Below are positions 17,229 to 25,009 of a stretch of DNA of 64,000 nucleotides, in pieces. The translations under genes and the position numbers were made by a program. The notes below the pieces were generated by a model that had not been told where the DNA came from, ran no database searches, and saw only the letters and a program-made list of their open reading frames with translations. Source of the DNA: Azospirillum canadense (lineage in GTDB: Bacteria > Pseudomonadota > Alphaproteobacteria > Azospirillales > Azospirillaceae); NCBI RefSeq assembly GCF_025961225.1, contig NZ_JAOQNG010000007.1, positions 818,501 through 882,500 of the forward strand. Direction: 5' to 3'. The first letter of the stretch is position 1. Every line of letters begins with the position of its first letter.

Positions 17229-18397
17229 GCGCCCTTGGTTCTGTTCGGCAGGGACAGGAATCGGCCTTCCCGCGCGAGGAGTACGACGCGCGCCAGACCG
17301 CCGTCCGCGCGGAACTCGCCCGCCGCGGCATCGACGTGATGATCGTCACCGGGCCGGAGAACATCTTCTACCTGACCGGCCAGCAGACGCCCGGCTACTA
17401 CACCTTCCAGGCGCTGCTGCTGCCGGTGGAGGGCGACGCAACCTTCATCGTCCGCCGGCTGGAATACTTCAACTTCATCGCCAACACCTTCATCCCCGAC
17501 GCCATCGTCTACGACGACGGCACCGACCCGGTGTCGCTGCTGGTCGACGTGGTCGGCCAGCGCGGCTGGGGGTCGAAGCGGGTCGCCATCGACAAGCGCG
17601 GCTGGTTCCTGCCCATCGCCGTCTATGAGGCTCTGTCGGCGCGGCTCGGCAACGTGCTGGACGCAGCCGGGGTGGTGGAGACCTTCCGCGCCGTGAAGTC
17701 GCCGCTGGAGATCGAAAAGCTGGCGACCGCCGCCACTTACGTCGACGCCGGCCTGCGCGCCGGCATGGCCGCGGTGAAGGCCGGGGCGACGGAGAACGAC
17801 CTCGTCGCCGCCATGATGGGCGCCGCCATCGCCGCCGGGTCGGAGTATGTGGGCATGGAGCCGCTGGTCTCCAGCGGTCCGCGCTCCGGCGTTCCGCACG
17901 GCACTTGGCGCCGCCGCCGCATCCAGGACGGCGACCCGGCCTTCCTGGAGATGGCCGCCTGCCACGACCGCTACCACGCGGCGCTGATGCGCAGCGCCTG
18001 GGTCGGCGCGGTGCCGAAAGCGGCGGTGGACATGATGGCGGTGTGCCAGGACGCGCTGTCCGCGGCCATCGACGCCATCCGCCCGGGCGAGACCTGCGAG
18101 AGCGTGCACGCCGCCTGCCAGGAGGTGATCGACAAAGCCGGCTACACCGACGCCTTCAAGAAGCGCACGGGATATTCGGTCGGCATCTCCTTCGCGCCGG
18201 ACTGGGGCGAGGGCGGCATCCTCAGCCTCTACACCGGCGTCACCACCCTGCTGAAGCCGGGCATGGTCTTCCACATGCCGCCGGCCCTGCGCATCTACGG
18301 CGAGTTCACCGTGGGCGTCAGCGAGACCGTGGTGGTGACGGAGACGGGCTGCCGCGTGCTCGGCAGCGTGGACCGCGCCCTGTTGCGGGTGGCGTGA
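17225..18397 (+). CDS. M24 (creatinase/ectoine-hydrolase-like) family hydrolase
   Basis: The 390-residue pita-bread-fold protein has an N-terminal creatinase-like domain (about 1-150, with NIFYLTGQQTPGYY) and a C-terminal M24 domain. True aminopeptidase P and prolidase bind two metals through Asp, Asp, His, Glu and Glu; here the corresponding regions read LEMAACHDRYHAAL and GISFAPDWGEGG, so most ligands are missing. This matches the metal-independent branch that includes creatinase and ectoine hydrolase (DoeA). It may hydrolyse a cyclic or amidine-type C-N bond. The start at 17225 overlaps the upstream stop as ATGA. Confidence 0.8.
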   Translation: MSALGSVRQGQESAFPREEYDARQTAVRAELARRGIDVMIVTGPENIFYLTGQQTPGYYTFQALLLPVEGDATFIVRRLEYFNFIANTFIPDAIVYDDGTDPVSLLVDVVGQRGWGSKRVAIDKRGWFLPIAVYEALSARLGNVLDAAGVVETFRAVKSPLEIEKLATAATYVDAGLRAGMAAVKAGATENDLVAAMMGAAIAAGSEYVGMEPLVSSGPRSGVPHGTWRRRRIQDGDPAFLEMAACHDRYHAALMRSAWVGAVPKAAVDMMAVCQDALSAAIDAIRPGETCESVHAACQEVIDKAGYTDAFKKRTGYSVGISFAPDWGEGGILSLYTGVTTLLKPGMVFHMPPALRIYGEFTVGVSETVVVTETGCRVLGSVDRALLRVA

Positions 18398-18398
18398 C

Positions 18399-19664
18399 AT
18401 GCCGCAGCTCCTGCTCGTGACCCACGAGACCGATGAGCCGGCGCTGGACGGCGCCGTCGCGGGCCTGCTGGCGGTGCGCTTCGGCGCGCGGCTGCGCCGG
18501 TTGCGCGGCGGGCGCGACCTGCCCGGCCTCGACGTCCGGCAGCATGTCCTGGCGGGCGGCGGCTTGGCGGCGAACGGTCTCCTGTGGGCCGAGCGGGCGT
18601 CCGGGCAACCCGTGGACGCCGGGGTCGAGATCGCCGGCCCCGGCGATCTACCGGCGGACGGTCTCCTGCCGGACCGGTCCGTCGCCGTCGCGGTGAATCC
18701 CCAGGTCACCGGCGACGGATCCACCGCGGCGCTCCGCGCCGAGGCCGAACGGCGCGGCTGGCCGGTGCGCACCGTCCAGGTCGTGCCGGATGGGGAAAGG
18801 CTGGTTGCCCTGGTCGACGGCCGGATCGATGGGGCGGAGGAGGTGGGGCGCTGGCAACGCGACGGCTTCGGCCGTCCGATGCCGGCCGGTACGCCGGCTC
18901 CGGCCTCTGACCGACCGGCGCTGCGAATCGTGATCCTCGGCACCGAGGCCTACCACCGCCGCCAATATCCGGCGGCCCTCGCCGCGCTCGGCGACGCGGC
19001 GGATGATCTGGGCCTCGCGGTCGTGGTCCGCTTCGTGGCGCCCGACGATCTGGCGGCGCTGCGAGCCCTCGTGGAAGGAACGATGGGGCGCGTGGACGGG
19101 ATCCTGCTCCCCGGCGGCTCCGACATGGGGCAGGTGGAGGGGCAGATCACCGCGGCCCGCCTCGCGCTCCGCCGCGACCTTCCAACGGCCGGCCTTTGCC
19201 TCGGCATGCAGAGCATGGCGACCGCCGCGCTGCGGGAGCGGCTGGGGCTGGAGGAGGCCTGCCTGGCCGAAGCCAACCCCGCCGCCCCGGTCCACAGCAT
19301 CGTGCCCCGCCCGGACGGCGAGGGCGGGCGGCACCGGCTGGGCGACGACGCCACGGACTTGATGCCGGCCAGCCGCCTCGGCCAGCTCTACGGCCGCGCC
19401 CGGACGGTCGAGCGCTACAACCACCGCTATGTGCTGAACCCGGCGCTGGTGCCCGACCTGGAGCGGGTGGGGGTGAGCGTGCCGGCCCTGTCGGCCACCC
19501 ACGGCACCGCCGACGCCGTGGAGGTCGCCGACCATCCCTTCTTCATCGGCATGCAGGGCCATCCGGAGCTGAACAGCGCCCCCGGCCGGGCCCACCCGTT
19601 GCTGCGCGGCTTCCTGCGGGCGGCGGCCGGCCGCTCCCGCAACCCCTCACGATCCCATAGATAA
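18399..19664 (+). CDS. CTP-synthase-like class I glutamine amidotransferase domain protein
   Basis: The 421-residue protein has two parts. Residues 1-170 match no family I recognise. Residues 190-415 form a class I glutaminase domain very like the C-terminal half of CTP synthase: LPGGSDMGQVEG, LCLGMQSM with nucleophile Cys267, a YNHRYVLNP segment, and GHPELNSAP with His388 and Glu390. The Cys-His-Glu triad is intact, but the CTP synthase amidoligase domain with its P-loop is absent. It could be a gamma-glutamyl hydrolase or deliver ammonia to an unknown partner. It starts one base after the M24 stop codon, inside the catabolic operon. Function unknown beyond the fold. Confidence 0.75.
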   Translation: MPQLLLVTHETDEPALDGAVAGLLAVRFGARLRRLRGGRDLPGLDVRQHVLAGGGLAANGLLWAERASGQPVDAGVEIAGPGDLPADGLLPDRSVAVAVNPQVTGDGSTAALRAEAERRGWPVRTVQVVPDGERLVALVDGRIDGAEEVGRWQRDGFGRPMPAGTPAPASDRPALRIVILGTEAYHRRQYPAALAALGDAADDLGLAVVVRFVAPDDLAALRALVEGTMGRVDGILLPGGSDMGQVEGQITAARLALRRDLPTAGLCLGMQSMATAALRERLGLEEACLAEANPAAPVHSIVPRPDGEGGRHRLGDDATDLMPASRLGQLYGRARTVERYNHRYVLNPALVPDLERVGVSVPALSATHGTADAVEVADHPFFIGMQGHPELNSAPGRAHPLLRGFLRAAAGRSRNPSRSHR

Positions 19665-19677
19665 GGAACGTTTCGTC

Positions 19678-20619
19678 ATGTCTTCCCTGTCCAAGTCCGG
19701 CGTGCTCGACATGAAGGAGCGCCTGCGCGGCTTCTTCAACATCACCGTTACGCCCTTCACCGCCGACGGCGCCATCGACACCGCCGCGCTTGCCGAGAAC
19801 ATCGAGCGCGAACTGGCCGTCGGTGTGGACGGCCTGCTGATCGGCGGCACCTACGGCGAATTCCCGACCATGACGGTGGAGGAGCGCGCCACCCTGTTCC
19901 GCCTCGTCATGGACCAGGTCGGCAGCCGGGTTCCGGTGATGCTGTGCAGCGCCGGGTCGGACGTCCGCGTCGTGCGCGACCTGACGGTGCTGGCCGGCGA
20001 GCTGGGCGGTGTGCCGATGATCACTCCGCCCTACGTGTCGGAGATCACCGACGACCAGATCGTCGCCTTCTTCCGCGACATGGCCCCGCTGTCGCGCACC
20101 GGCGCCTTGATCTACAACGCCCCCGGCATCGGCATCACCCTGTCGGCCAAGCTGATCGAGCGGCTGGCCGACATCCCGGAGATGGTCGCCATCAAGCAGG
20201 GCGACCTGACCCCGACCGTCATCGACCAGCTGGTCGGCGCGCTGCACGGCCGCGTTCGCCTGTTCTGCGCCTCGGACCTCGCCTTCCTCGGCCCGGTGGC
20301 AGCCGGCTTCGACGGCATCAGCTCGACCAACAGCTGCGCCTTCCCGGAGCTGATCCTGGACAGCTACCGCGCCATGCAGCGCGGCGACGTGACCACCGCA
20401 GGCGCCCTGCACCGGCTGTGGTTCCCCTATCGGCAGCTCGCCCGCCGCTTCGGCCAGCCGCAGACGGTGAAGGCCGCCATGCACGCGCGCGGCTGGACCG
20501 GCGGCTCGGTTCGCCTGCCGCTCCGCGACCTGTCCGCCGCCGAGGCCGCGGCCGTGCGCGACGTGGTGGCGACCATGGCCGCCGACGCGCGGTCGCGGAT
20601 CGAGACCGTGACCGCCTGA
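19678..20619 (+). CDS. Dihydrodipicolinate synthase / N-acetylneuraminate lyase family protein
   Basis: The 313-residue class I lyase has the family hallmarks: GTYGEFPTM for carboxylate binding, Tyr146 in IYNAPG and Schiff-base Lys173 in VAIKQGD. The family makes or breaks C-C bonds next to pyruvate or related 2-oxo acids. Its position among hydrolases, before an aminotransferase, suggests a catabolic aldolase or dehydratase rather than lysine biosynthesis. AAGGAA precedes the ATG at 19678. The exact substrate cannot be read from the sequence. Confidence 0.88.
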   Translation: MSSLSKSGVLDMKERLRGFFNITVTPFTADGAIDTAALAENIERELAVGVDGLLIGGTYGEFPTMTVEERATLFRLVMDQVGSRVPVMLCSAGSDVRVVRDLTVLAGELGGVPMITPPYVSEITDDQIVAFFRDMAPLSRTGALIYNAPGIGITLSAKLIERLADIPEMVAIKQGDLTPTVIDQLVGALHGRVRLFCASDLAFLGPVAAGFDGISSTNSCAFPELILDSYRAMQRGDVTTAGALHRLWFPYRQLARRFGQPQTVKAAMHARGWTGGSVRLPLRDLSAAEAAAVRDVVATMAADARSRIETVTA

Positions 20620-20723
20620 AAGCGGCCCCTGGGCGCACCTTGGCGTGCCCAGGAAAGTACAGTTTAACGACACTCATACAGACTGGGCCGCCCCGGCGGC
20701 CCGGTTCGAGAGGCGCTTTGCCC

Positions 20724-21971
20724 ATGGACACCTTGATGCCGCTACCCCCCTCCCTTCCGTTGGCCCGCCTGTCGCCGCGCGTCGCGGCGCTGCGGCCGTC
20801 GCCCACCGCCGCGATTTCGGACAAGGTGCGCCGGCTGACCGCCGAGGGGCGCTCCATCATCAACCTCGGCGAGGGCGAGCTGGATTTCGACACGCCGGAC
20901 CACGTCAAGGACGCCGCCATCGCGGCCATCCACGCCGGCCAGACGAAATACACGGCGGTCGGCGGCACCGCGGAGCTGAAAGCCGCGGTCATCAACAAGT
21001 TCGCGCGGGAAAACGGCCTGACCTACGGCCCGGACGAGGTGATCGTCGGCGTCGGCGCCAAGCCGCTGATCCTCAACGCGCTGCTGGCGACGCTGGCGCC
21101 GGGGGACGAGGTGGTGCTGCCGGCGCCCTATTGGGTGTCCTATCCGGACATGATCGCGCTGGCCGACGGCACCGCCCGCATCGTCCCCTGTGGGGAGAAG
21201 CAGGGCTTCAAGCTGCGCCCGGAGGATCTGGAGGCGGCGATCACGCCCCGCACGCGCTGGGTCATCCTGAACTCCCCCGGCAATCCCTCCGGCGCGGTGC
21301 TGTCGCCCGCCGAGATGAAGGGGCTGACCGACGTGCTGGTCCGGCACCCGCATGTGCTGGTGATGGCCGACGACATCTACGAGCACATCATCCTTGATGA
21401 TGCTCTCGGCGGGACTTTCGCCACGCCGGCGGCGGTGGAGCCGGCCCTGTTCGAGCGCACCCTGACGATCAACGGCGTGTCGAAGGCCTTCTCCATGACC
21501 GGCTGGCGCATCGGCTACGCCGGCGGGCCGGCCTGGCTGGTCCGCGCCATGCAGACATTGCAGTCGCAGAGCACGACCAACGCCTGCTCCATCAGCCAGG
21601 CCGCGACGGTGGCGGCGTTGCGCGGCGGAACCGACTTCCTGCGCGAACGGCTGTCGATCCTGCGCACGCGCCGGGACATCGTGCTGGCCGCGGTCGAGGC
21701 CGCGCCGGGCCTGCGCTGCTCCGTACCCGACGGCGCCTTCTACGTCTATACCAACTGCGAGGATCTGATCGGCCGGCGGACGCCCAACGGGCGCACCATC
21801 GCCAGCGACCTCGACTTTGCCGACTACCTGCTGTCGGAGGCCGGGGTGGGCGTGGTGCATGGCGCGGCCTTCGGCCTCTCCCCCTACATCCGCATCGCCT
21901 ACGCGATCGATACTGACGTGTTGCGGGACGCCTGCGAGCGCATCCGCGCCGCCTGCGCGCGCCTGCGCTGA
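20724..21971 (+). CDS. Class I/II pyridoxal-phosphate aminotransferase
   Basis: The 415-residue fold-type I aminotransferase resembles aspartate aminotransferases of the Ib group. PLP contacts are visible: Asn in NSPGNPSGA, Asp and Tyr in ADDIYEH, Schiff-base Lys254 in NGVSKAFSM, and the carboxylate-binding arginine in YIRIAYA near the C-terminus. It moves the amino group from the released amino acid to a 2-oxo acid. The in-frame extension upstream runs back through the previous gene; the ATG at 20724 gives family length and lies about 100 bases after the lyase gene, so an internal promoter is possible. Confidence 0.9.
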   Translation: MDTLMPLPPSLPLARLSPRVAALRPSPTAAISDKVRRLTAEGRSIINLGEGELDFDTPDHVKDAAIAAIHAGQTKYTAVGGTAELKAAVINKFARENGLTYGPDEVIVGVGAKPLILNALLATLAPGDEVVLPAPYWVSYPDMIALADGTARIVPCGEKQGFKLRPEDLEAAITPRTRWVILNSPGNPSGAVLSPAEMKGLTDVLVRHPHVLVMADDIYEHIILDDALGGTFATPAAVEPALFERTLTINGVSKAFSMTGWRIGYAGGPAWLVRAMQTLQSQSTTNACSISQAATVAALRGGTDFLRERLSILRTRRDIVLAAVEAAPGLRCSVPDGAFYVYTNCEDLIGRRTPNGRTIASDLDFADYLLSEAGVGVVHGAAFGLSPYIRIAYAIDTDVLRDACERIRAACARLR

Positions 21972-21985
21972 AGAGGACTTTCTCC

Positions 21986-22771
21986 ATGGATTTGGGACTG
22001 ACGAACAAGACCGCGCTGGTGCTGGGCTCCTCGCGCGGGCTCGGGCTGAGCGTCGCGAGCGTCCTGGCGGCGGAGGGCGCGCAGGTCGTGCTGTGCGGCC
22101 GCAACGAGGAGCGCACCCGCGCGGCGGCGGAATCCATCGTGGCGGCCGGCGGCCGGGCCGTTGCGGTGACGGTGGATCTCGCCGACGCCGGGGCCGCCGC
22201 CCAGCTGGGTGCCGCGATGGAGCGCCTCGGCCTGACGGTCGACATCCTCGTGCTGAACTCCGGCGGCCCGCCCCCGGGGTCGGTGCTCGGCGTGGAGCCC
22301 GGAACCTGGACGGCGCAGTTCGGTGCGATGGTGCAGCGCCTGATCGAGATCGCCGGAGTCTTCGTGCCGGGGATGCGGGCGCGCGGCTGGGGGCGGGTGC
22401 TCACCATCGCCTCGTCCGGCGTGGTCCAGCCGATCCCGAACCTGGGCATCTCCAACACGCTGCGCGCCGCGCTGGTCGGCTGGTCGAAGACCCTGGCGGC
22501 GGAGGTCGCGTCGGACGGAGTGACGGTCAACACCATCGTGCCCGGCCGCATCCACACCGAACGGGTGGACGAGTTGGACGCGGCCGCCGCGAAGAGGACG
22601 GGGAAAACCGCCGAAGAGATTGCCGCCCAATCGCGAGCGACCATTCCGGTCGGACGGTACGGAAAGGTCGAGGAATTGGCCGCCGTCGCCGCCTTCCTGG
22701 CCGGCGAACCGGCAGCCTATGTGACTGGCAGCGTCGTTCGGGTCGACGGCGGCATGATTCGCTCCGTCTGA
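21986..22771 (+). CDS. Atypical short-chain dehydrogenase/reductase family protein
   Basis: The 261-residue Rossmann-fold protein has the cofactor motif GSSRGLG (residues 14-20) and the C-terminal VDGG motif. The usual NNAG reads NSGG. In the active-site region, the serine is present in ASSGVV but the expected YxxxK is replaced by a segment reading IPNLGISNTLRAAL with no tyrosine or lysine. A known SDR branch shares this PNLxxSNxxR pattern, so it is probably a stable variant rather than a mutant. It could be a reductase with different chemistry or a non-catalytic binder. Fourteen bases after the aminotransferase; last gene of the operon. Confidence 0.8.
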   Translation: MDLGLTNKTALVLGSSRGLGLSVASVLAAEGAQVVLCGRNEERTRAAAESIVAAGGRAVAVTVDLADAGAAAQLGAAMERLGLTVDILVLNSGGPPPGSVLGVEPGTWTAQFGAMVQRLIEIAGVFVPGMRARGWGRVLTIASSGVVQPIPNLGISNTLRAALVGWSKTLAAEVASDGVTVNTIVPGRIHTERVDELDAAAAKRTGKTAEEIAAQSRATIPVGRYGKVEELAAVAAFLAGEPAAYVTGSVVRVDGGMIRSV

Positions 22772-22779
22772 TACCGAAA

Positions 22780-23019
22780 GCACATGGGCAGCCATGTGCG
22801 AAACGGGCATACGGCCGGCCGATCATGGACCTGTTCATGCGCCGGCCGTATGAGAAGCTGCTTTTAAAGCGGATTGCGATCCGCTTTGGACTGCGACCGC
22901 AGTCCCGGCCTCTCGCGGGAACGTAGTTCCCGCTGGCGGCAGGCGGATGCCACATGCATCCGCTGAGAGCCGGCAAATGAGGCCATGTGAATCTAAAGCG
23001 GATGAAAATCCGCTTTAGA
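22780..23019. repeat. Cluster of five perfect inverted repeats between convergent operons
   Basis: This gene-free stretch holds five perfect hairpins in a row: 22780-22799 (8-base stems, CCATGTGC arm), 22866-22887 (9-base, AAAGCGGAT arm), 22890-22903 (6-base), 22915-22933 (8-base, GCGGGAAC arm) and 22943-22963 (8-base, GCGGATGC arm). A sixth at 22992-23019 has 12-base stems and repeats the AAAGCGGAT arm inside TCTAAAGCGGAT. None has a good U-tract. It separates two convergent operons and looks like an intergenic REP-type mosaic that may also stop or insulate transcription. Confidence 0.7.
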
Positions 23020-23055
23020 GAGACCAGCATCACCGGGGTGGGCTTGGCGGGGCGT

Positions 23056-23871
23056 TCATCGGCCTGTCCAGGTTGGACCGCGCTTTTCGAGGAACGCCGC
23101 GATGCCCTCCTGGTAATCGGCCGACAGATAGCAGCGGCGGAGCAGGTCGTTGTCGCCCTCCGGCGGCAGTCCATGGTCGCGCAACCTCCGCAACCCTTCG
23201 CGCGTCGCCCACAGGGTGAGCGGGGCAAGGCTCGCCAACTCCTCCGCCAGGGCTTGTGTGCGGGCGATCAGCTCCTCCTCCGGAACGACGGCGCGCAGCG
23301 CGCCGGCATCCGCCAACTCATCGGCGGCCAGCAGACGGGCGCTGAAGATCAGTTCCTTGGTGCGCGCCGTGCCGAGAATGGCCTCAAGCCGCGCCAGGTT
23401 CTTGATGCTCAGGCAATTGCCCACCGTGCGGGCGATCGGGAAGCCGAAGCGGATGGAGGGGGTGCCGATGCGCACGTCGCAGCAGGCCGCAAGCAGCGCC
23501 CCTTCGCCGACGCAGGCGCCGGACAGCGCGGCGACGGTGGGAACGCGCACGGCCTCCAGCGCCATCGCCGCGGCCTCCGCCCGCTCTTCCAGGATCGAGT
23601 AATCCTCGGGAGTCTTGACGCTTTGTAGGCAGGACAGGTCGGCGCCGGCCATGAAGGCGGGCTTGTCGCCGGGGGCGCCGGTCAGCACCAGCGCCTTCAC
23701 CTCGGGGCTGCGCTCGACCTCGCGGCAGATGTCGATCAGCCGGTCCTCCATCCACGGCGTGATGGCGTTGCGCGCCTTGGGCCGGTTGAAGATCACCCAT
23801 TGCACGGCGCCGCGCCGCTCGGTCAGAATCTCGGGAGGCGCGCTGGCGGCGCCGGACGTCGCGGTGGTCAT
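23056..23871 (-). CDS. Enoyl-CoA hydratase/isomerase family protein
   Basis: The 271-residue crotonase-fold protein begins at the ATG at 23871. The CoA-binding and oxyanion-hole segments are recognisable (FMAGADLS, GACVGEGALLAACCD), but both hydratase glutamates are replaced: GEGALL instead of GGGxEL, and GFPIARTVGN in the second region. Crotonase chemistry other than hydration is therefore likely, for example isomerisation or hydrolysis. It lies 43 bases after the ABC ATPase gene and is the last gene of the leftward operon. The real substrate is unknown. Confidence 0.82.
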   Translation of the reverse strand: MTTATSGAASAPPEILTERRGAVQWVIFNRPKARNAITPWMEDRLIDICREVERSPEVKALVLTGAPGDKPAFMAGADLSCLQSVKTPEDYSILEERAEAAAMALEAVRVPTVAALSGACVGEGALLAACCDVRIGTPSIRFGFPIARTVGNCLSIKNLARLEAILGTARTKELIFSARLLAADELADAGALRAVVPEEELIARTQALAEELASLAPLTLWATREGLRRLRDHGLPPEGDNDLLRRCYLSADYQEGIAAFLEKRGPTWTGR

Positions 23872-23914
23872 CGCGAGGAGCTTCCTTGAAATTTCGGCGG
23901 AAATTGAGCGGTGA

Positions 23915-25009
23915 TCAGGCGGCCGGACCCAGGATCTGGCACGCCTCGACCGGGCAATGCGCGGTCACCGCCATGCCCGGGCCGTAGCTCCGCACCGGCG
24001 GAACAAAGGCGCGCAGCGTCTGGTCGTTGCCGATGTCCACCAGCACGTCGCGGTACTCGCCGAGGTAGGCGGAGCGCAGGATGACGCCGGGCAGGACATT
24101 GCACGGACCGCCTGCCCCCGCCTCCTGGCCCGCTTCCTGGCCCGCCTCGCTCAGCCGGACCTGGGATGGCCGCACGCACAGGGACACCGGGGCTCCACGC
24201 GCCGCGCCGCTCCGGTCGGGCGCGGTCAGCACGCGGTCGCCGACGCGGATGGCGCCCTGCCCCTCGCTGCGTCCGGCCAGTTCATTGTTGGCGCCAATGA
24301 AGGTCGCGACGAAGGCGTTCGACGGCCGTTCGAAGATGTCCTCCGGCGAGCCGAGCTGCTGCAGATGGCCCGACTTCATGACCGCGATGCGGTCCGCGGT
24401 GACCAGCGCCTCCGACTGGTCATGGGTGACATAGACCGTGGTGATGCCCAGCAGGTCATGGACCTGCCGGATCTCGAACCGCATCTCCTCCCGCAGGTGG
24501 GCGTCGAGGTTGGACAGCGGCTCGTCGAGCAGCAGGATGCGCGGCTCCACGGCCAGCGCGCGGGCCAGCGCCACGCGCTGCTGCTGGCCGCCCGACAGTT
24601 CCGACGGGTAACGGTCGCGCAGCGCCTCCAGCCGGACGGTGCGCAGCGCGCGGTCCAGCCGCTCAACCAACTCCGCCTTCGGCAGCCGGCGGATGGCGAG
24701 GCCGAAGGCGACGTTCTCCGCCACCGTCTTGTGCGGCCACACCGCGTAGTTTTGGAACACCAGGGAAATGCCGCGCTTTTCCGGCGGCAGAACCCCGCGC
24801 GACGACGACAGCAGCACGTCGTCGGCCCAGATCTCGCCGTCGGTCGGCGTCTCAAAACCGGCGAGGAGTTGGAGCGTGGTCGACTTGCCGCAGCCCGATG
24901 GTCCGAGCAGGGCCAGCAGCGTGCCGTTCGGCACCTGGAGGTCAATGCCGTGCAGCGCGGTGTAGCTGCCGAAGGACTTGCGAAGGTTCTTGATCCGGAT
25001 CCCGCTCAT
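23915..25009 (-). CDS. Fe3+/polyamine-type ABC transporter ATP-binding protein
   Basis: The 364-residue ATPase has Walker A GPSGCGKST at 36-44, Q-loop VFQNYAVWP, signature LSGGQQQRVALARAL, Walker B ILLLDEPLSNLD and H-loop YVTHDQSEAL. A C-terminal TOBE domain (about 245-360) includes a short Gly-Gln-Glu-Ala tandem repeat in its linker. It belongs to the FbpC/PotA group. Its start overlaps the permease stop as ATGA. In this operon the importer sits with CoA-pathway enzymes, so an organic acid or a chelate is a better guess than free iron. Confidence 0.92.
   Translation of the reverse strand: MSGIRIKNLRKSFGSYTALHGIDLQVPNGTLLALLGPSGCGKSTTLQLLAGFETPTDGEIWADDVLLSSSRGVLPPEKRGISLVFQNYAVWPHKTVAENVAFGLAIRRLPKAELVERLDRALRTVRLEALRDRYPSELSGGQQQRVALARALAVEPRILLLDEPLSNLDAHLREEMRFEIRQVHDLLGITTVYVTHDQSEALVTADRIAVMKSGHLQQLGSPEDIFERPSNAFVATFIGANNELAGRSEGQGAIRVGDRVLTAPDRSGAARGAPVSLCVRPSQVRLSEAGQEAGQEAGAGGPCNVLPGVILRSAYLGEYRDVLVDIGNDQTLRAFVPPVRSYGPGMAVTAHCPVEACQILGPAA

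Noticed and set aside
18399..19664. Annotation as PuuD-type gamma-glutamyl-GABA hydrolase
   Set aside because: The segments LCLGMQSM, YNHRYVLNP and GHPELNSAP follow the CTP synthase glutaminase pattern more closely, and the protein has an extra 170-residue N-terminal part.
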